This document shows positions 33,489 through 42,354 of a DNA stretch of 64,000 nt, piece after piece. The DNA is taken from NCBI GenBank assembly GCA_021771635.1, contig JAETOQ010000002.1, positions 62,001 through 126,000 on the forward strand. Direction: 5' to 3'. Each line of letters begins with the position of its first letter. Position 1 is the first letter of the stretch. The translations under genes were made by a program, and so were the position numbers. This stretch comes from Oscillospiraceae bacterium. Its GTDB lineage: Bacteria > Bacillota > Clostridia > Oscillospirales > Oscillospiraceae. The notes beneath the pieces are model-generated. The model made no database searches and had not been told where the DNA came from. It saw only the letters and a program-made list of their open reading frames with translations.

Positions 33489-34637
33489 ATGGAAACGGAA
33501 AAACTCTATTACGCGGACCCCTTTTTGAAGGAATTCACCGCAACGGTCCTCTCCTGTGAGGCGTGCAAAGACGGCTACAAAGTGGTGCTGGACCGCACCG
33601 CCTTCTATCCCGAGGGCGGCGGACAGCCCGCCGACCACGGCACCCTGGGGGGCGCCGCCGTCACGGACGTCCACGAAAAGGACGGCGTGGTTTTCCACAC
33701 CTGCGAAAAGGGTGTGGAAACCGGGGAAACCGTGACGGGCCAAATCCACTGGGCCCGCCGGTTCGACCACATGCAGCAGCACTCCGGCGAGCACATCCTC
33801 TCCGGCATCCTCTGTGCCGACTACCACTGCGACAATGTGGGCTTCCATCTGGGGGCCGACACCGTCACCATCGACTATAATGCCGACATCTCCTGGGAGC
33901 AGGCTTTGGACGCCGAGCGCAAGGCCAACGAGGTTATATGGGCGGACCGGGCGGTGGAGGTCACCTATCCCTCCCCCGAGGAGCTCTCGGCCCTGGACTA
34001 CCGCAGCAAAAAGGAGCTGACGGGCAAAGTCCGCATCGTCACCTTTCCGGAGGCGGACTGCTGTGCCTGCTGCGGCACCCATGTGCTCCGGGCGGGCCAG
34101 GTGGGCCTTGTGAAAGTCCTCTCCTGCCAGAAATTCCGGGAGGGCGTCCGACTGGAGATCGTCTGCGGCAGGCGGGCGCTGGACTATCTGGGGAAAACCT
34201 ATGGCCAGGCCCGCGCCATCGGCCAGCACCTGAGCGTAAAGCCCCAGGACGCCTATGCCGCCGTGGAGCGGCTGAGCCAGGAGCTCTCCGCCGCCAAGGC
34301 CCGGATGGCGGACCTGGAAAATGAGGTCTTTGCCGCCATCGCCAAAGACAACGAGGGCCGGGGCGATGTGGTGCTGTTCCAGCCCCCCATGAAGGGAGAC
34401 AGCGCCCGCAGGCTGGCGGACGCCGTGGCTCACCGGTGCGGCGGCCTTGCCGCTGTGTTCGCCGGCGGGGATGGGCAGTACGCCTACGCCCTGGTCCGTG
34501 CCGATGGGCAGGACATCAGCGCCTTCGTCAAGGAGATGAACCAGGCACTAAACGGCCGGGGCGGCGGCCGCAAGGGCTTCGCCCAGGGCAGCGTCCAGGC
34601 GGCGGAGGCGGACATCCGGACTTTTTTCCATCTGTAA
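33489..34637 (+). CDS. alanyl-tRNA editing protein (AlaX, long form with DHHA1)
   Basis: A 382-residue free-standing editing factor that hydrolyses mischarged Ser- or Gly-tRNA-Ala. It starts with the second-additional-domain-like β-barrel (TAFYPEGGGQPADHG), then the zinc site HMQQHSGEHIL plus CCACCGTH, and ends with a DHHA1 domain (from about residue 270, FAGGDGQYAYALVRADG and GGGRKGFAQG). It has no aminoacylation domain. GAAAGGAAG precedes ATG 33489. Confidence 0.92.
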   Translation: METEKLYYADPFLKEFTATVLSCEACKDGYKVVLDRTAFYPEGGGQPADHGTLGGAAVTDVHEKDGVVFHTCEKGVETGETVTGQIHWARRFDHMQQHSGEHILSGILCADYHCDNVGFHLGADTVTIDYNADISWEQALDAERKANEVIWADRAVEVTYPSPEELSALDYRSKKELTGKVRIVTFPEADCCACCGTHVLRAGQVGLVKVLSCQKFREGVRLEIVCGRRALDYLGKTYGQARAIGQHLSVKPQDAYAAVERLSQELSAAKARMADLENEVFAAIAKDNEGRGDVVLFQPPMKGDSARRLADAVAHRCGGLAAVFAGGDGQYAYALVRADGQDISAFVKEMNQALNGRGGGRKGFAQGSVQAAEADIRTFFHL

Positions 34638-34649
34638 AGGAGCGATCGT

Positions 34650-34955
34650 ATGCAGTACGTTTGGATCACCTACCACCAAAACGAGGACGATGACCCCTCC
34701 GAGGTCTATCTGGAACTGGACGGGGACCGGATGGAGACCCGGCGGGTGGAGTTTTTCCCCAATGGGCTGAGTTTTTCCTACGGCGGCGAGCGGGGAAATT
34801 TTGAGGCCCTCTCCCAATCGCCCCTGCCGGAGGACCTGCGGGAGCTGAACCTGGACGGCTCTCAGGAGGCCCGCTCCATCTCCCGCGCCTTCTTCCAGGA
34901 GATCTGGAACCAGGTCCAGGAGCGGCCGGACGGCTTTATGGGGATGTTTTTCTGA
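34650..34955 (+). CDS. small protein of unknown function (DUF6881-like)
   Basis: A 101-residue soluble acidic protein starting MQYVWITYHQNEDDDP and containing EVYLELDGDRMETRRVEFFP, followed by a helical C-terminus. This pattern resembles small proteins grouped as DUF6881; that match is from memory and tentative. AAAGGAG precedes ATG 34650, 12 bp after the AlaX stop, so the two are likely cotranscribed. Confidence 0.6.
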   Translation: MQYVWITYHQNEDDDPSEVYLELDGDRMETRRVEFFPNGLSFSYGGERGNFEALSQSPLPEDLRELNLDGSQEARSISRAFFQEIWNQVQERPDGFMGMFF

Positions 34956-35186
34956 GAAAGGCATCTTAGAACCTGTATTCATAACCGGGGCATGGAGCGG
35001 TCATTCTGTGCTTTCATCTTACTGTAAATGCCAACGCGCCTGCCCATTTCCCGTTGAGAGGTCGCGCCAGCGGCATCCTCCCCGGCGGGATGGCGCATGA
35101 TGCTGTTATCCCCGCACAAATGATACGACCGTCCCGCGGCCCGGCTTCCACAGTGCCAACGGACGGAGAGAAAGGATCGAGAGCCT

Positions 35187-35879
35187 ATGCTCAGCTCTGA
35201 CAGCTACCAGCTGGTCATTGAAAAATTTCTGGAGAGCCTGCGGAACGGCACCCTGAAGCCCAATGACAAGATCTACTCGGAAAATCAGCTGGCCCGCATT
35301 CTGCATATTCCCCGGACACAGGTACGGGAGGTCTATGCCGCCCTGTCCCTTCTGGGCGTGCTGTACGGGCAGCAGGGCAAGGGCACTTTTTTAAGCGGCA
35401 GAGATCTGAGTCAAAGCACGAATATCCTCTATCTGATGACTCTGACCGACGGGGAGAATTTCCAGGACGTGCTGGCGGTCCGCCGCATTCTGGAGACCGG
35501 CGGTGCCCATGCCGCCGCCAAAAACCGCACGGAAGCAGACCTTGCTGCGCTGCGGGACCTGGCTGCCGCCATCGAGTCCAGCCGGGATCCCCAGGTCCTG
35601 ACAGACGCGGACACCGCCCTCCATGCCCACATTCTGAAGGCCTCCGGGAACACTCTGCTCCACAGCCTGTTCCAAATCGTCATGGGTTATATGGCCCGCA
35701 TCTCCCTGAAGCACTGGACGGAGGTCATCGAGGAGAGGCCCGAAGCGAGACGGCTGGACTACATCCGCCAGCATTGGGACCTGGTCCGCGCCGTGGAGGA
35801 CGGCAATGGCGACGCGCTGCTGCGGCTGCTGGAGCACCACTTTGATACTTTGGAAAAAAATTACGGTCTTTTGACATAA
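35187..35879 (+). CDS. GntR family (FadR/FCD-type) transcriptional regulator
   Basis: A 230-residue regulator: N-terminal winged HTH (residues 8–75, IYSENQLARILHIPRTQVRE, GKGTFLSGRD) and a C-terminal all-helical FCD ligand domain (VRRILETGGAHAAAKNRTEA, AHILKASGNTLLHSLFQIV). FCD domains bind small acids, often with a metal. It probably controls the dehydrogenase gene downstream, whose upstream region has a paired direct repeat of operator type at 35909–35943. GAGAAAGG precedes ATG 35187. Confidence 0.88.
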   Translation: MLSSDSYQLVIEKFLESLRNGTLKPNDKIYSENQLARILHIPRTQVREVYAALSLLGVLYGQQGKGTFLSGRDLSQSTNILYLMTLTDGENFQDVLAVRRILETGGAHAAAKNRTEADLAALRDLAAAIESSRDPQVLTDADTALHAHILKASGNTLLHSLFQIVMGYMARISLKHWTEVIEERPEARRLDYIRQHWDLVRAVEDGNGDALLRLLEHHFDTLEKNYGLLT

Positions 35880-35880
35880 A

Positions 35881-35906
35881 AACAGCGGCGAATGCCGCTG
35901 TTTTTC
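35881..35906 (+). terminator. Rho-independent terminator after the GntR gene
   Basis: AACAGCGGC (35881–35889) / GCCGCTGTT (35894–35902) with a GAAT loop, followed by TTT. Confidence 0.85.
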
Positions 35907-35908
35907 AC

Positions 35909-35943
35909 TTGTTGCCAAGTTTTTTCCGGTTGTTGACAAGTTT
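35909..35943. promoter_or_regulatory. Paired operator-like direct repeats upstream of the dehydrogenase
   Basis: TTGTTGCCAAGTTT (35909–35922) and TTGTTGACAAGTTT (35930–35943) differ at one base and are spaced exactly 21 bp, two helical turns. The TTGTnnnCAA-type core is a half-palindrome of the kind bound by GntR/FCD regulators. The second copy contains TTGACA, which could serve as a −35. Confidence 0.55.
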
Positions 35944-36023
35944 GCGGGAAAATCGCTTGCTCCCTTCGGTCCTTTTATGTTAAGGTTCAGGTAAAGATCA
36001 TGACCATAAAGGAGCTGACCGAT

Positions 36024-37064
36024 ATGACCGGCACCATGAGAGCCGTGGTAAAAACCGCCCCCGCCCCTGGCAGCATTGAACTGCGCACCGTTCCCATCCC
36101 CCAGATCGGCCCCCGGGAGATTTTGGTCCGGGTGAAGGCCGCCGCCGTCTGCGGAACAGACGTCCACATCCGCCACTGGAACGCCTGGGCACAGGCCCGG
36201 ATGCACCCGCCGGTGGTCATCGGCCACGAGTTTTCCGGTGAAGTGGTGGAGATCGGCAGCGAGGTCCATACCGTTAAGGTCGGGGACCGTGTTTCCTCCG
36301 AATCCCATATTCCCTGCAACAACTGCCAGATCTGCCACGAGGGCAGCCGGCATGTCTGCCCCCATACCAAGTGTATCGGTGTCCACCAGGACGGCTGTTT
36401 TGCCGAGTACATCGCCATTCCCGAGGAGATCGCATTCGTCTATAACGACGAAGCTCTGCCCTGGGAGCAGTTGGCGCTGATGGAGCCCCTTGGTGTCTCC
36501 GTCCACGGCATGACTGACGTTCCCCTGGCCGCCAAGTCCGTGGCCATCATCGGTGCCGGCCCTCTTGGACAGATGGGCATCCTGGTTGCCAAGCTCACCG
36601 GCGCGGCCAGGATCATCGTGCTGGAACCAAGTCCTGAACGGGCCAAAATTGCCAAAGATCTGGGCGCCGACGCGGTCATTGATCCCATTGGGGAGGATCC
36701 CATAGCGGCTGTCCGGCGGCTGACCGATGGCTTCGGCCCCCATGTGGCCGTGGATTTTTCCGGCAGTGTCGCCGGCCTGACCGCCGCCATGCAATATCTC
36801 CGTCCTGAGGGGCAGCTGACCTGTGTGGCCCTGCCGGATAAGCCCATCTCCGTCAGCATTTCCGACTTCGGCTACCGCGGCTGCTCCATCCGGGGCATCG
36901 CCGGACGCCGGATGTATGAAAACTGGGAGGAGATGCGCGGCCTGCTGGCCCGTGGCCTCGACCTCTCTCCCATCGTCACCCATGTACTTCCCCTTGAGGA
37001 ATTTGAAAGAGGCCTGGATATGACGGAACGGGGCGAATGCGCCAAGTGCATCCTGATCCCCTGA
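36024..37064 (+). CDS. tdh: zinc-dependent alcohol dehydrogenase, L-threonine 3-dehydrogenase-like
   Basis: A 346-residue medium-chain dehydrogenase. Catalytic zinc ligands lie in AAVCGTDVHIRHWNAWAQ and VVIGHEFSGEV; the structural zinc loop has CNNCQICHEGSRHVC; the NAD site is IIGAGPLGQMGILVAKL. The CGTDVHI…WAQ text is typical of threonine 3-dehydrogenase, but sorbitol and other polyol dehydrogenases are close, and no kbl gene is adjacent. I take ATG 36024 because AAAGGAG (36009–36015) is well placed; ATG 36000 is the alternative. It is probably regulated by the upstream GntR protein. Confidence 0.82.
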   Translation: MTGTMRAVVKTAPAPGSIELRTVPIPQIGPREILVRVKAAAVCGTDVHIRHWNAWAQARMHPPVVIGHEFSGEVVEIGSEVHTVKVGDRVSSESHIPCNNCQICHEGSRHVCPHTKCIGVHQDGCFAEYIAIPEEIAFVYNDEALPWEQLALMEPLGVSVHGMTDVPLAAKSVAIIGAGPLGQMGILVAKLTGAARIIVLEPSPERAKIAKDLGADAVIDPIGEDPIAAVRRLTDGFGPHVAVDFSGSVAGLTAAMQYLRPEGQLTCVALPDKPISVSISDFGYRGCSIRGIAGRRMYENWEEMRGLLARGLDLSPIVTHVLPLEEFERGLDMTERGECAKCILIP

Positions 37065-37088
37065 TGTCCCTTTTCCCATATGCAGCCA

Positions 37089-37121
37089 AAGGCCCGCGGA
37101 ACATTCCGCGGGCCTTCTTCT
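37089..37121 (+). terminator. Rho-independent terminator after the dehydrogenase
   Basis: Perfect 13-bp stem (37089–37101 with 37104–37116) followed by CTTCTATC. Confidence 0.8.
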
Positions 37122-37162
37122 ATCATTCTTCTATGTTCTGCTGCGGTATATGGGATCATACT

Positions 37163-37323
37163 AAAACCTGTTAAAACGCTTGAGAAGCTTTTTCCCTGCA
37201 AGGGGGACGCGGCAACCGTAAGCGGTGGAGCCGCCAACGGTTGCCCAGTATAGCGCGAAGCGCGTCAGGTTTTTATGAGACGGCGTGACGCACGCATGTG
37301 CGGCACGAGCATGCGCAGCATGC
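37163..37323. repeat. Palindrome-dense, non-coding element
   Basis: Nested inverted repeats: AAAACCTG (37163–37170) with CAGGTTTT (37266–37273); GGCAACCGT (37211–37219) with ACGGTTGCC (37237–37245), which itself encloses GCGG/CCGC; GCGC-GAA-GCGC near 37253; and a direct GCATGC pair (37309–37314, 37318–37323). No coding frame with a ribosome-binding site lies here. It separates + and − strand gene blocks. Confidence 0.6.
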
Positions 37324-37326
37324 TGA

Positions 37327-37354
37327 ATTTCAAATAAAGCTTTTTATTTGAAAT
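37327..37354 (-). terminator. A/T-rich hairpin just after the purine permease stop
   Basis: Perfect 12-bp stem (37327–37338 with 37343–37354), GCTT loop, 5 bp downstream of the minus-strand stop codon. There is no outer T-run, so termination is inferred. Confidence 0.5.
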
Positions 37355-37359
37355 CAGTA

Positions 37360-38781
37360 TCAGACGACCACGAAGAACTTCACCAGGAACAGGACGGAGA
37401 TGACATACGTCAGCACGGACACGTCCTTTGCCTTGCCGGTGAACACCTTGATCACGGTATAGGAGATCAGGCCCAGGCCGATGGCGTGGCCGATGGAGCC
37501 GGAGATGGGCATGCCGATCAGCATCAGAGACACAGGGAGCATCTGGTCCATGTCGTCGAAGTCCACGTTCTTCAGGCCCATCAGCATCAGCACGCCCACA
37601 TAGATCAGCGCGGCGGATGTGGCCGCGGCGGGAATGATGGCCGCGATAGGTGCGATGAACATGCAGGCCAGGAACAGAATGCCGGTGGTCAAAGCCGTCA
37701 GGCCAGTGCGGCCGCCGGCCTCCACACCGGAGGCGGATTCCACGAAAGTGGTGACGGTGGAGGTGCCGGTGCAGGCGCCGGCGATGGTGCCGATGGCATC
37801 GGACATCAGCGCCTCCTTCATGTTGGGCATATTGCCTTCCTGATCCACCATGCCGGCCCGGGAGGCGGTGCCCACCAGGGTGCCGATGGTGTCAAACATG
37901 TCGATCATGCAGAAGGTGATGACCAGCGTGACGGCGGTAAACCAGCCGATCTCCAGGAAGCCGGAGAAGTTGAACTTAAAGAAAGTGGTCTCCACCATGT
38001 CGGCAAAGGGCGGCACGAAAGACGCTGCGCTCAGGGAAGCAAAGGGATTGACGCCCAGGAACAGCGCCTGGCCCGCCCAATAGATCACGGAGGCCACCAG
38101 CATCCCCAGCAGAACAGCGGCCTTAATGCCCTTCTTCGCCAGGATCACCATGACAAACAGCCCCACAAACATGGTGACCACCGTGAGGATCATGGCGCTG
38201 TATCCAGAGCCCATGGAGGTCTTTGCCACGCTGGGTGTCAGGGCGCCGAAGAAGTCCCGCATCACATAGAAGGGACCGCCGGTCTCAGAGTAGATACCCA
38301 CATTGGAGCCCAGACCGATGTTCATCAGCATCAGGCCAATGGCGGGGGCAATGCCCAGCCGCACACCCAGGGGAATGGCGTCCACGATCTTTTCCCGGAT
38401 GTTCAGGATGGACAAGATGATAAATACAATGCCCTCCAGCAGGATGATGACCAAGGCGGCCTGGAAGCTGGCCACGTAGCTCATGCCGGTCAGGGCCGCG
38501 ATGTTTGCGGTCACCACGGCGAAGAAGCTGTTGAGGCCCATGCCGGGAGCCAGAGCAAAGGGCTTGTTGGCCAGGAACGCCATGCAGAACATGGCGATGG
38601 CCGAGGCGATGCAGGTGGCCATGAACACGCCGTTCCACAGGGAGGAACCAACGTCAAAGTTGGTCAGCAGGTTTGGGTTCAGGGCAATGATGTACGCCAT
38701 TGTCATGAACGTGGTGAGTCCAGCCAGGATCTCTGTCCGGACCGAGGTGCCATTCTCCTTCAGTTTAAATATTTTTTCCAT
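37360..38781 (-). CDS. NCS2 family purine (guanine/hypoxanthine) permease
   Basis: A 473-residue transporter of the AzgA/PbuG branch with about 12–14 membrane segments. Hallmarks: AGLTTFMTMAYIIALNP at the N-terminus, ALAPGMGLNSFF in TM3, FCMIDMFDTIGTLVG, and GTSTVTTFVESASGVEAGG in the TM10 binding region. It probably imports hypoxanthine, guanine or adenine with protons. I start at Met 38781 after AGAGGGGG; the frame opens 9 codons earlier with no site. No purine riboswitch motif is visible in its leader. Confidence 0.93.
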   Translation of the reverse strand: MEKIFKLKENGTSVRTEILAGLTTFMTMAYIIALNPNLLTNFDVGSSLWNGVFMATCIASAIAMFCMAFLANKPFALAPGMGLNSFFAVVTANIAALTGMSYVASFQAALVIILLEGIVFIILSILNIREKIVDAIPLGVRLGIAPAIGLMLMNIGLGSNVGIYSETGGPFYVMRDFFGALTPSVAKTSMGSGYSAMILTVVTMFVGLFVMVILAKKGIKAAVLLGMLVASVIYWAGQALFLGVNPFASLSAASFVPPFADMVETTFFKFNFSGFLEIGWFTAVTLVITFCMIDMFDTIGTLVGTASRAGMVDQEGNMPNMKEALMSDAIGTIAGACTGTSTVTTFVESASGVEAGGRTGLTALTTGILFLACMFIAPIAAIIPAAATSAALIYVGVLMLMGLKNVDFDDMDQMLPVSLMLIGMPISGSIGHAIGLGLISYTVIKVFTGKAKDVSVLTYVISVLFLVKFFVVV

Positions 38782-38856
38782 ATTTTCCCCCTCTTTCCGT
38801 TTTTTCATCCGATCCTCTTAAAAATCGTTAGATGAGAAAACAGTTTTTGTACTTTT

Positions 38857-38885
38857 ATCATACGAGAATTCTTTGGAAAATACAA
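38857..38885 (-). promoter_or_regulatory. Sigma-A promoter of the purine permease
   Basis: On the minus strand: TTGTAT (38880–38885), 17-bp spacer, TATGAT (38857–38862), about 75 bp before the start codon. Confidence 0.65.
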
Positions 38886-38944
38886 GTGGATACCGCATGT
38901 CAATTCGTGGAAAAAGGTCCACCTTTTTTGGATAGAACCACAAG

Positions 38945-38971
38945 AAAAAAGGCACGCCAAGATGGCGTGCC
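38945..38971 (-). terminator. Rho-independent terminator of the LTA synthase gene
   Basis: GGCACGCC (38951–38958) / GGCGTGCC (38964–38971), with TTTTTT on the minus strand. A second hairpin (AAAAAGGT/ACCTTTTT around 38912–38929) follows downstream. Confidence 0.9.
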
Positions 38972-38982
38972 TCCTCTCCCGC

Positions 38983-40839
38983 TCAATATCGGAAATGCGT
39001 TCCGTAATAATACTCCAGACATTGAAAGGTCCGGAGCGCGGCCTCTCCCGCCTCATCCAGCGTCTCCGTCAGCTGTCCGTTCTCCACATAGCGGCCCACC
39101 GTTGTCAGAACCGGCAGGACCCGCCAAATTTCCGTGGTGGCCTGGGTCCAGGCATCGCCCTGCCATCCGCACTGGTCGAACAGCAGGTTCATCAAAAAGC
39201 AGGAGGACACGTCGGGTCCCTCGCCCGTGAAATCATTTCCCAGCGCCGCTTTGGCCGCGTCGTTGGCCCAGATCAGGTAGCGGGTGCCGTAGTAATTGTA
39301 AAATCCCTCTTCCGTGCTGATGTCCAGATCCACGCCCAGCTCCTGATAGGCGGAATTTCCATCGCCGAACCAGGGCTTGTGGTCTCCGAAAACCACCACG
39401 ACCACCGGCCGCTCCTCCTTCCGGAACTGGTCCAGCAGCCATTGGAGCTGGCTCGCCGTGTCCTCCACGGAACCCAGATAGTTGTCCACAATGTTGGTGG
39501 TGGCTGTGGAATACCGTCCGTCGGTGTAGTGGTTCCCCCGCCACACGCTTTCCGTGTCGTAGGGGCCGTGTCCCTGGTAGGTCACATTGAAGGAGAAGTA
39601 GGGCTTCCCCTCCCCATCCCGGTTGGTCTCGTATAATTTGAAGATCTCCGGAAGCAGCACATCATCGGTGGCAATGCCGCCGGTATAACGCTCTCCGTAG
39701 TAATTCTCCTGGAAATAGTAAGTGGGCAGGCCCAGGTAGGTGTTGACGTTTCGGCGGTTGTAGAACCACTCATAGCTGGGGTGGCTCCCCTCCACAGTAT
39801 AGCCCTGGCTGCCCAAATACCAGCCGTAGGAGTTGGTGTTGGTGCGGTAATTCCACTGATCCGCATAACCTGTGAGGAAGGCCCGCTCCGTGTTCACCGT
39901 GCCGCCGGCAAAAATATTGGTCAGGAGATTTCCGGTAAAGCTCTCCCCCTCCAAGGCGTGGTAGACAGCATAGGCTCTCTCCCAGTCGATGCCCTCCACA
40001 TTGTCAAACCGGGAGAAATCCGCAAAGGCCTCCAGCTGGAGGGTGATGATATCCACCTTTTTCTCCTCCGGAAGCTCCTGAGGGACATAACTGTCCAGCA
40101 GGGCGGCTGTCTCCCGCTCGCTGTATCCGCCGGGCGCTTTGATGGAACCCACGGAAACACTGTGGAGGAAGGGATAGACAAAGCCCTTGGAGATATAGAC
40201 CTGGGTGGAGGACCAGCGGTTGATATAGTCATAATTGGCGGTGCGGGTGTTGTAGAGATCCTTATCCGCATAGCACTTCCAGGCGGGCACACAGAGCAGC
40301 GCCCCCACCAGAAACAGCGGCAGCCGTACCCTCCACTTTGGGATGCCCCGCACCAAAAACAGCAGGAAAACCGTGCCCAGCACGACGCAGGCAAGGCCAA
40401 ACCACACCCGCTTGTCCGGCGTCAGGTCATAGCTGGCGGTCTTGGTGATGGAACCCGCCTCCCGGAGGTATTTCAGATCCTCGAACATCAGCGGATCGTC
40501 CCGGAACCGCAGTTTGTAATAGTTGCCCAGCGACAGTCCCCAGACCAGGACGGAGGACAGCAGAAACGCCGCCCAGGGCCGCCCGGTCAGCAGATACAGG
40601 AGCAGCACCAATACCACCACAGGCGCCACATTCAAAAGCAGAAGCAGCGGCCTTTGGAGATAGCTTTTCATCAGCATGTCCGTATAGTCGCCGTAGGCGA
40701 AAAAGATCGACAGCATCCCCAGGCACAGGCCCGCCGCCAGCAGGACGGCGGTATTCCATGCCCAGAAGGCGAGCTTTTTCTTCCCGTTCAGGCCAAGGGA
40801 GGAATCACCAAACAGCCAAAAATTTTTCAAACGATTCAT
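38983..40839 (-). CDS. LTA synthase family (sulfatase-fold) membrane phosphotransferase
   Basis: A 618-residue protein with five N-terminal membrane helices (from WAWNTAVLLAAGLCLGMLSI) and an extracellular alkaline-phosphatase-superfamily domain. VDIITLQLEAFADF begins this domain, FAGGTVNTERAFLTGY holds the probable catalytic Thr, and SFNVTYQGHGPYD and VVVFGDHKPWFGD carry metal ligands. Such enzymes polymerise glycerol phosphate from phosphatidylglycerol, or transfer it to other glycans. The ribosome-binding site (AAAAAGG) is unusually close to ATG 40839. Whether it makes lipoteichoic acid in this organism is not determinable. Confidence 0.88.
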   Translation of the reverse strand: MNRLKNFWLFGDSSLGLNGKKKLAFWAWNTAVLLAAGLCLGMLSIFFAYGDYTDMLMKSYLQRPLLLLLNVAPVVVLVLLLYLLTGRPWAAFLLSSVLVWGLSLGNYYKLRFRDDPLMFEDLKYLREAGSITKTASYDLTPDKRVWFGLACVVLGTVFLLFLVRGIPKWRVRLPLFLVGALLCVPAWKCYADKDLYNTRTANYDYINRWSSTQVYISKGFVYPFLHSVSVGSIKAPGGYSERETAALLDSYVPQELPEEKKVDIITLQLEAFADFSRFDNVEGIDWERAYAVYHALEGESFTGNLLTNIFAGGTVNTERAFLTGYADQWNYRTNTNSYGWYLGSQGYTVEGSHPSYEWFYNRRNVNTYLGLPTYYFQENYYGERYTGGIATDDVLLPEIFKLYETNRDGEGKPYFSFNVTYQGHGPYDTESVWRGNHYTDGRYSTATTNIVDNYLGSVEDTASQLQWLLDQFRKEERPVVVVVFGDHKPWFGDGNSAYQELGVDLDISTEEGFYNYYGTRYLIWANDAAKAALGNDFTGEGPDVSSCFLMNLLFDQCGWQGDAWTQATTEIWRVLPVLTTVGRYVENGQLTETLDEAGEAALRTFQCLEYYYGTHFRY

Positions 40840-40909
40840 ACCTTTTTCAAAACCGGGCGGCCCCGGAACCGTTCAAACCGCATTCCGGGGCCGCAATCAA
40901 TCAAAGGAT

Positions 40910-42328
40910 TTAATAGGCCAGCTTCTCAGCCAAATACGCCTTCAGCTCGCTGATGGGGATGCGCACCTGCTCCATGGTGTCGCGCTCGCGGACGGTGACG
41001 CAGTTGTCGCCCGCCTTCTCCGCGTCGCCCACGGTGTCGAAGTCCACGGTGACACAGAAGGGCGTGCCGATCTCATCCTCCCGGCGGTAGCGTTTGCCGA
41101 TGGAGCCGGTCTCATCGAAGTCCACCATCCACTCCTTGGCCAGCTCCCGCTGGATCTCCAACGCCTTCTCAGACAGCTTCTTGCTCAAGGGCAGCACGGC
41201 CACCTTGAAGGGCGCCAGCGCGGGATGCAGGTGCAGCACCACGCGGATGTCGTCCTTGCCGTTCTTGTCCTGGCCCACGACCTCCTCGTCATAGGCCTCG
41301 CACAAAAAGGCCAGGGCCACACGGTCGCAGCCCAGAGACGGCTCGATGACATAGGGGATATAGTGCTCGTTTTTCTCCTGGTCAAAGTAGGTCAGGTCCT
41401 TGCCGGAGGCCTCCTGATGGCGGCCCAGGTCATAGTCGGTGCGGTCGGCGATGCCCCACAGCTCGCCCCAGTCGGTGAACGGGAAGGCGTACTCAATGTC
41501 GGTGGTGGCACGGGAGTAGAAGGCCAGCTCCGCCGGCTCGTGGTCACGAAGCCGCAGGTTCTCCTCCTTGATGCCAAGGTCCTTCAGCCAGTTGACGCAG
41601 TAATCCTTCCAGTAGGCGAACCACTCCAGATCCGTGCCGGGCTGGCAGAAGAACTCGCACTCCATCTGCTCAAACTCCCGGGTGCGGAAGGTGAAGTTGC
41701 CCGGGGTGATCTCGTTGCGGAAGGCCTTGCCCACCTGGCACACGCCAAAGGGCAGCTTGCGGCGGGTGGTGCGCTGGATGTTGGAGAAGTTCACGAAGAT
41801 GCCCTGGGCGGTCTCGGGCCGCAGGTAGCAGGTGGAGGAGGAGTCCTCGGTGACGCCGATGGCGGTCTTGAACATCAGGTTAAACTTGCGGATGGGGGTG
41901 AAGTCGTGCTTGCCGCACACGGGGCACACCACGTCCTCGTGCCCGGCGATGAAGGCGTCCATCTCGTCAAAGCTCATGGCATCCACATTGACCTCGGGAT
42001 GCTCCTCGCCGATCAGTTTGTCGGCGCGGTGGCGGGCCTTGCAGGCCTTGCAGTCCAGCAGGGGGTCGGAGAAGCTGGCCACATGGCCGGTGGTGACCCA
42101 GGTCTGGGGGTTCATGATAATGGCGGCGTCCAGGCCCACGTTATAGGGATTCTCCTGAACGAACTTCTTCAGCCAGGCCTTCTTCACGTTGTTCTTGAAC
42201 TCCACGCCCAGGGGGCCGTAGTCCCAGCTGTTGGCCAGGCCGCCGTAAATCTCGGAGCCCGCGTAGATAAATCCGCGGTTTTTGCAGAGGTTCACGATCA
42301 TATCCAGTGTCTTTTCGCTGTTTTTCAT
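40910..42328 (-). CDS. glyS: glycyl-tRNA synthetase (single-chain, alpha-2 type)
   Basis: A 472-residue class II synthetase of the dimeric type, distinct from the α2β2 GlyQ/GlyS type. Visible: [20 protein letters not shown] at the start, zinc-like CKACKARH and CPVCGKHDF, motif 2 [28 protein letters not shown], motif 3 [14 protein letters not shown] and a C-terminal anticodon domain from [12 protein letters not shown]. Start 42328 is 8 nt after AAAGGAG; an in-frame ATG two codons earlier is too close. It is preceded by a T-box. Confidence 0.95.
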   Translation of the reverse strand: MKNSEKTLDMIVNLCKNRGFIYAGSEIYGGLANSWDYGPLGVEFKNNVKKAWLKKFVQENPYNVGLDAAIIMNPQTWVTTGHVASFSDPLLDCKACKARHRADKLIGEEHPEVNVDAMSFDEMDAFIAGHEDVVCPVCGKHDFTPIRKFNLMFKTAIGVTEDSSSTCYLRPETAQGIFVNFSNIQRTTRRKLPFGVCQVGKAFRNEITPGNFTFRTREFEQMECEFFCQPGTDLEWFAYWKDYCVNWLKDLGIKEENLRLRDHEPAELAFYSRATTDIEYAFPFTDWGELWGIADRTDYDLGRHQEASGKDLTYFDQEKNEHYIPYVIEPSLGCDRVALAFLCEAYDEEVVGQDKNGKDDIRVVLHLHPALAPFKVAVLPLSKKLSEKALEIQRELAKEWMVDFDETGSIGKRYRREDEIGTPFCVTVDFDTVGDAEKAGDNCVTVRERDTMEQVRIPISELKAYLAEKLAY

Positions 42329-42354
42329 ATTCATTCTCCTTTTGTGGGCCCAGG

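Noticed and set aside
34956-35186. A possible dispersed repeat beginning AGAACCTGTATTCATAA between the small protein gene and the GntR gene.
   Set aside because: It occurs once in the window and shows no convincing inverted ends; I cannot support an element from this sequence alone.
38809-38980. Purine riboswitch upstream of the NCS2 permease.
   Set aside because: The leader lacks the conserved purine-aptamer core; only a promoter and the upstream gene's terminators are visible.
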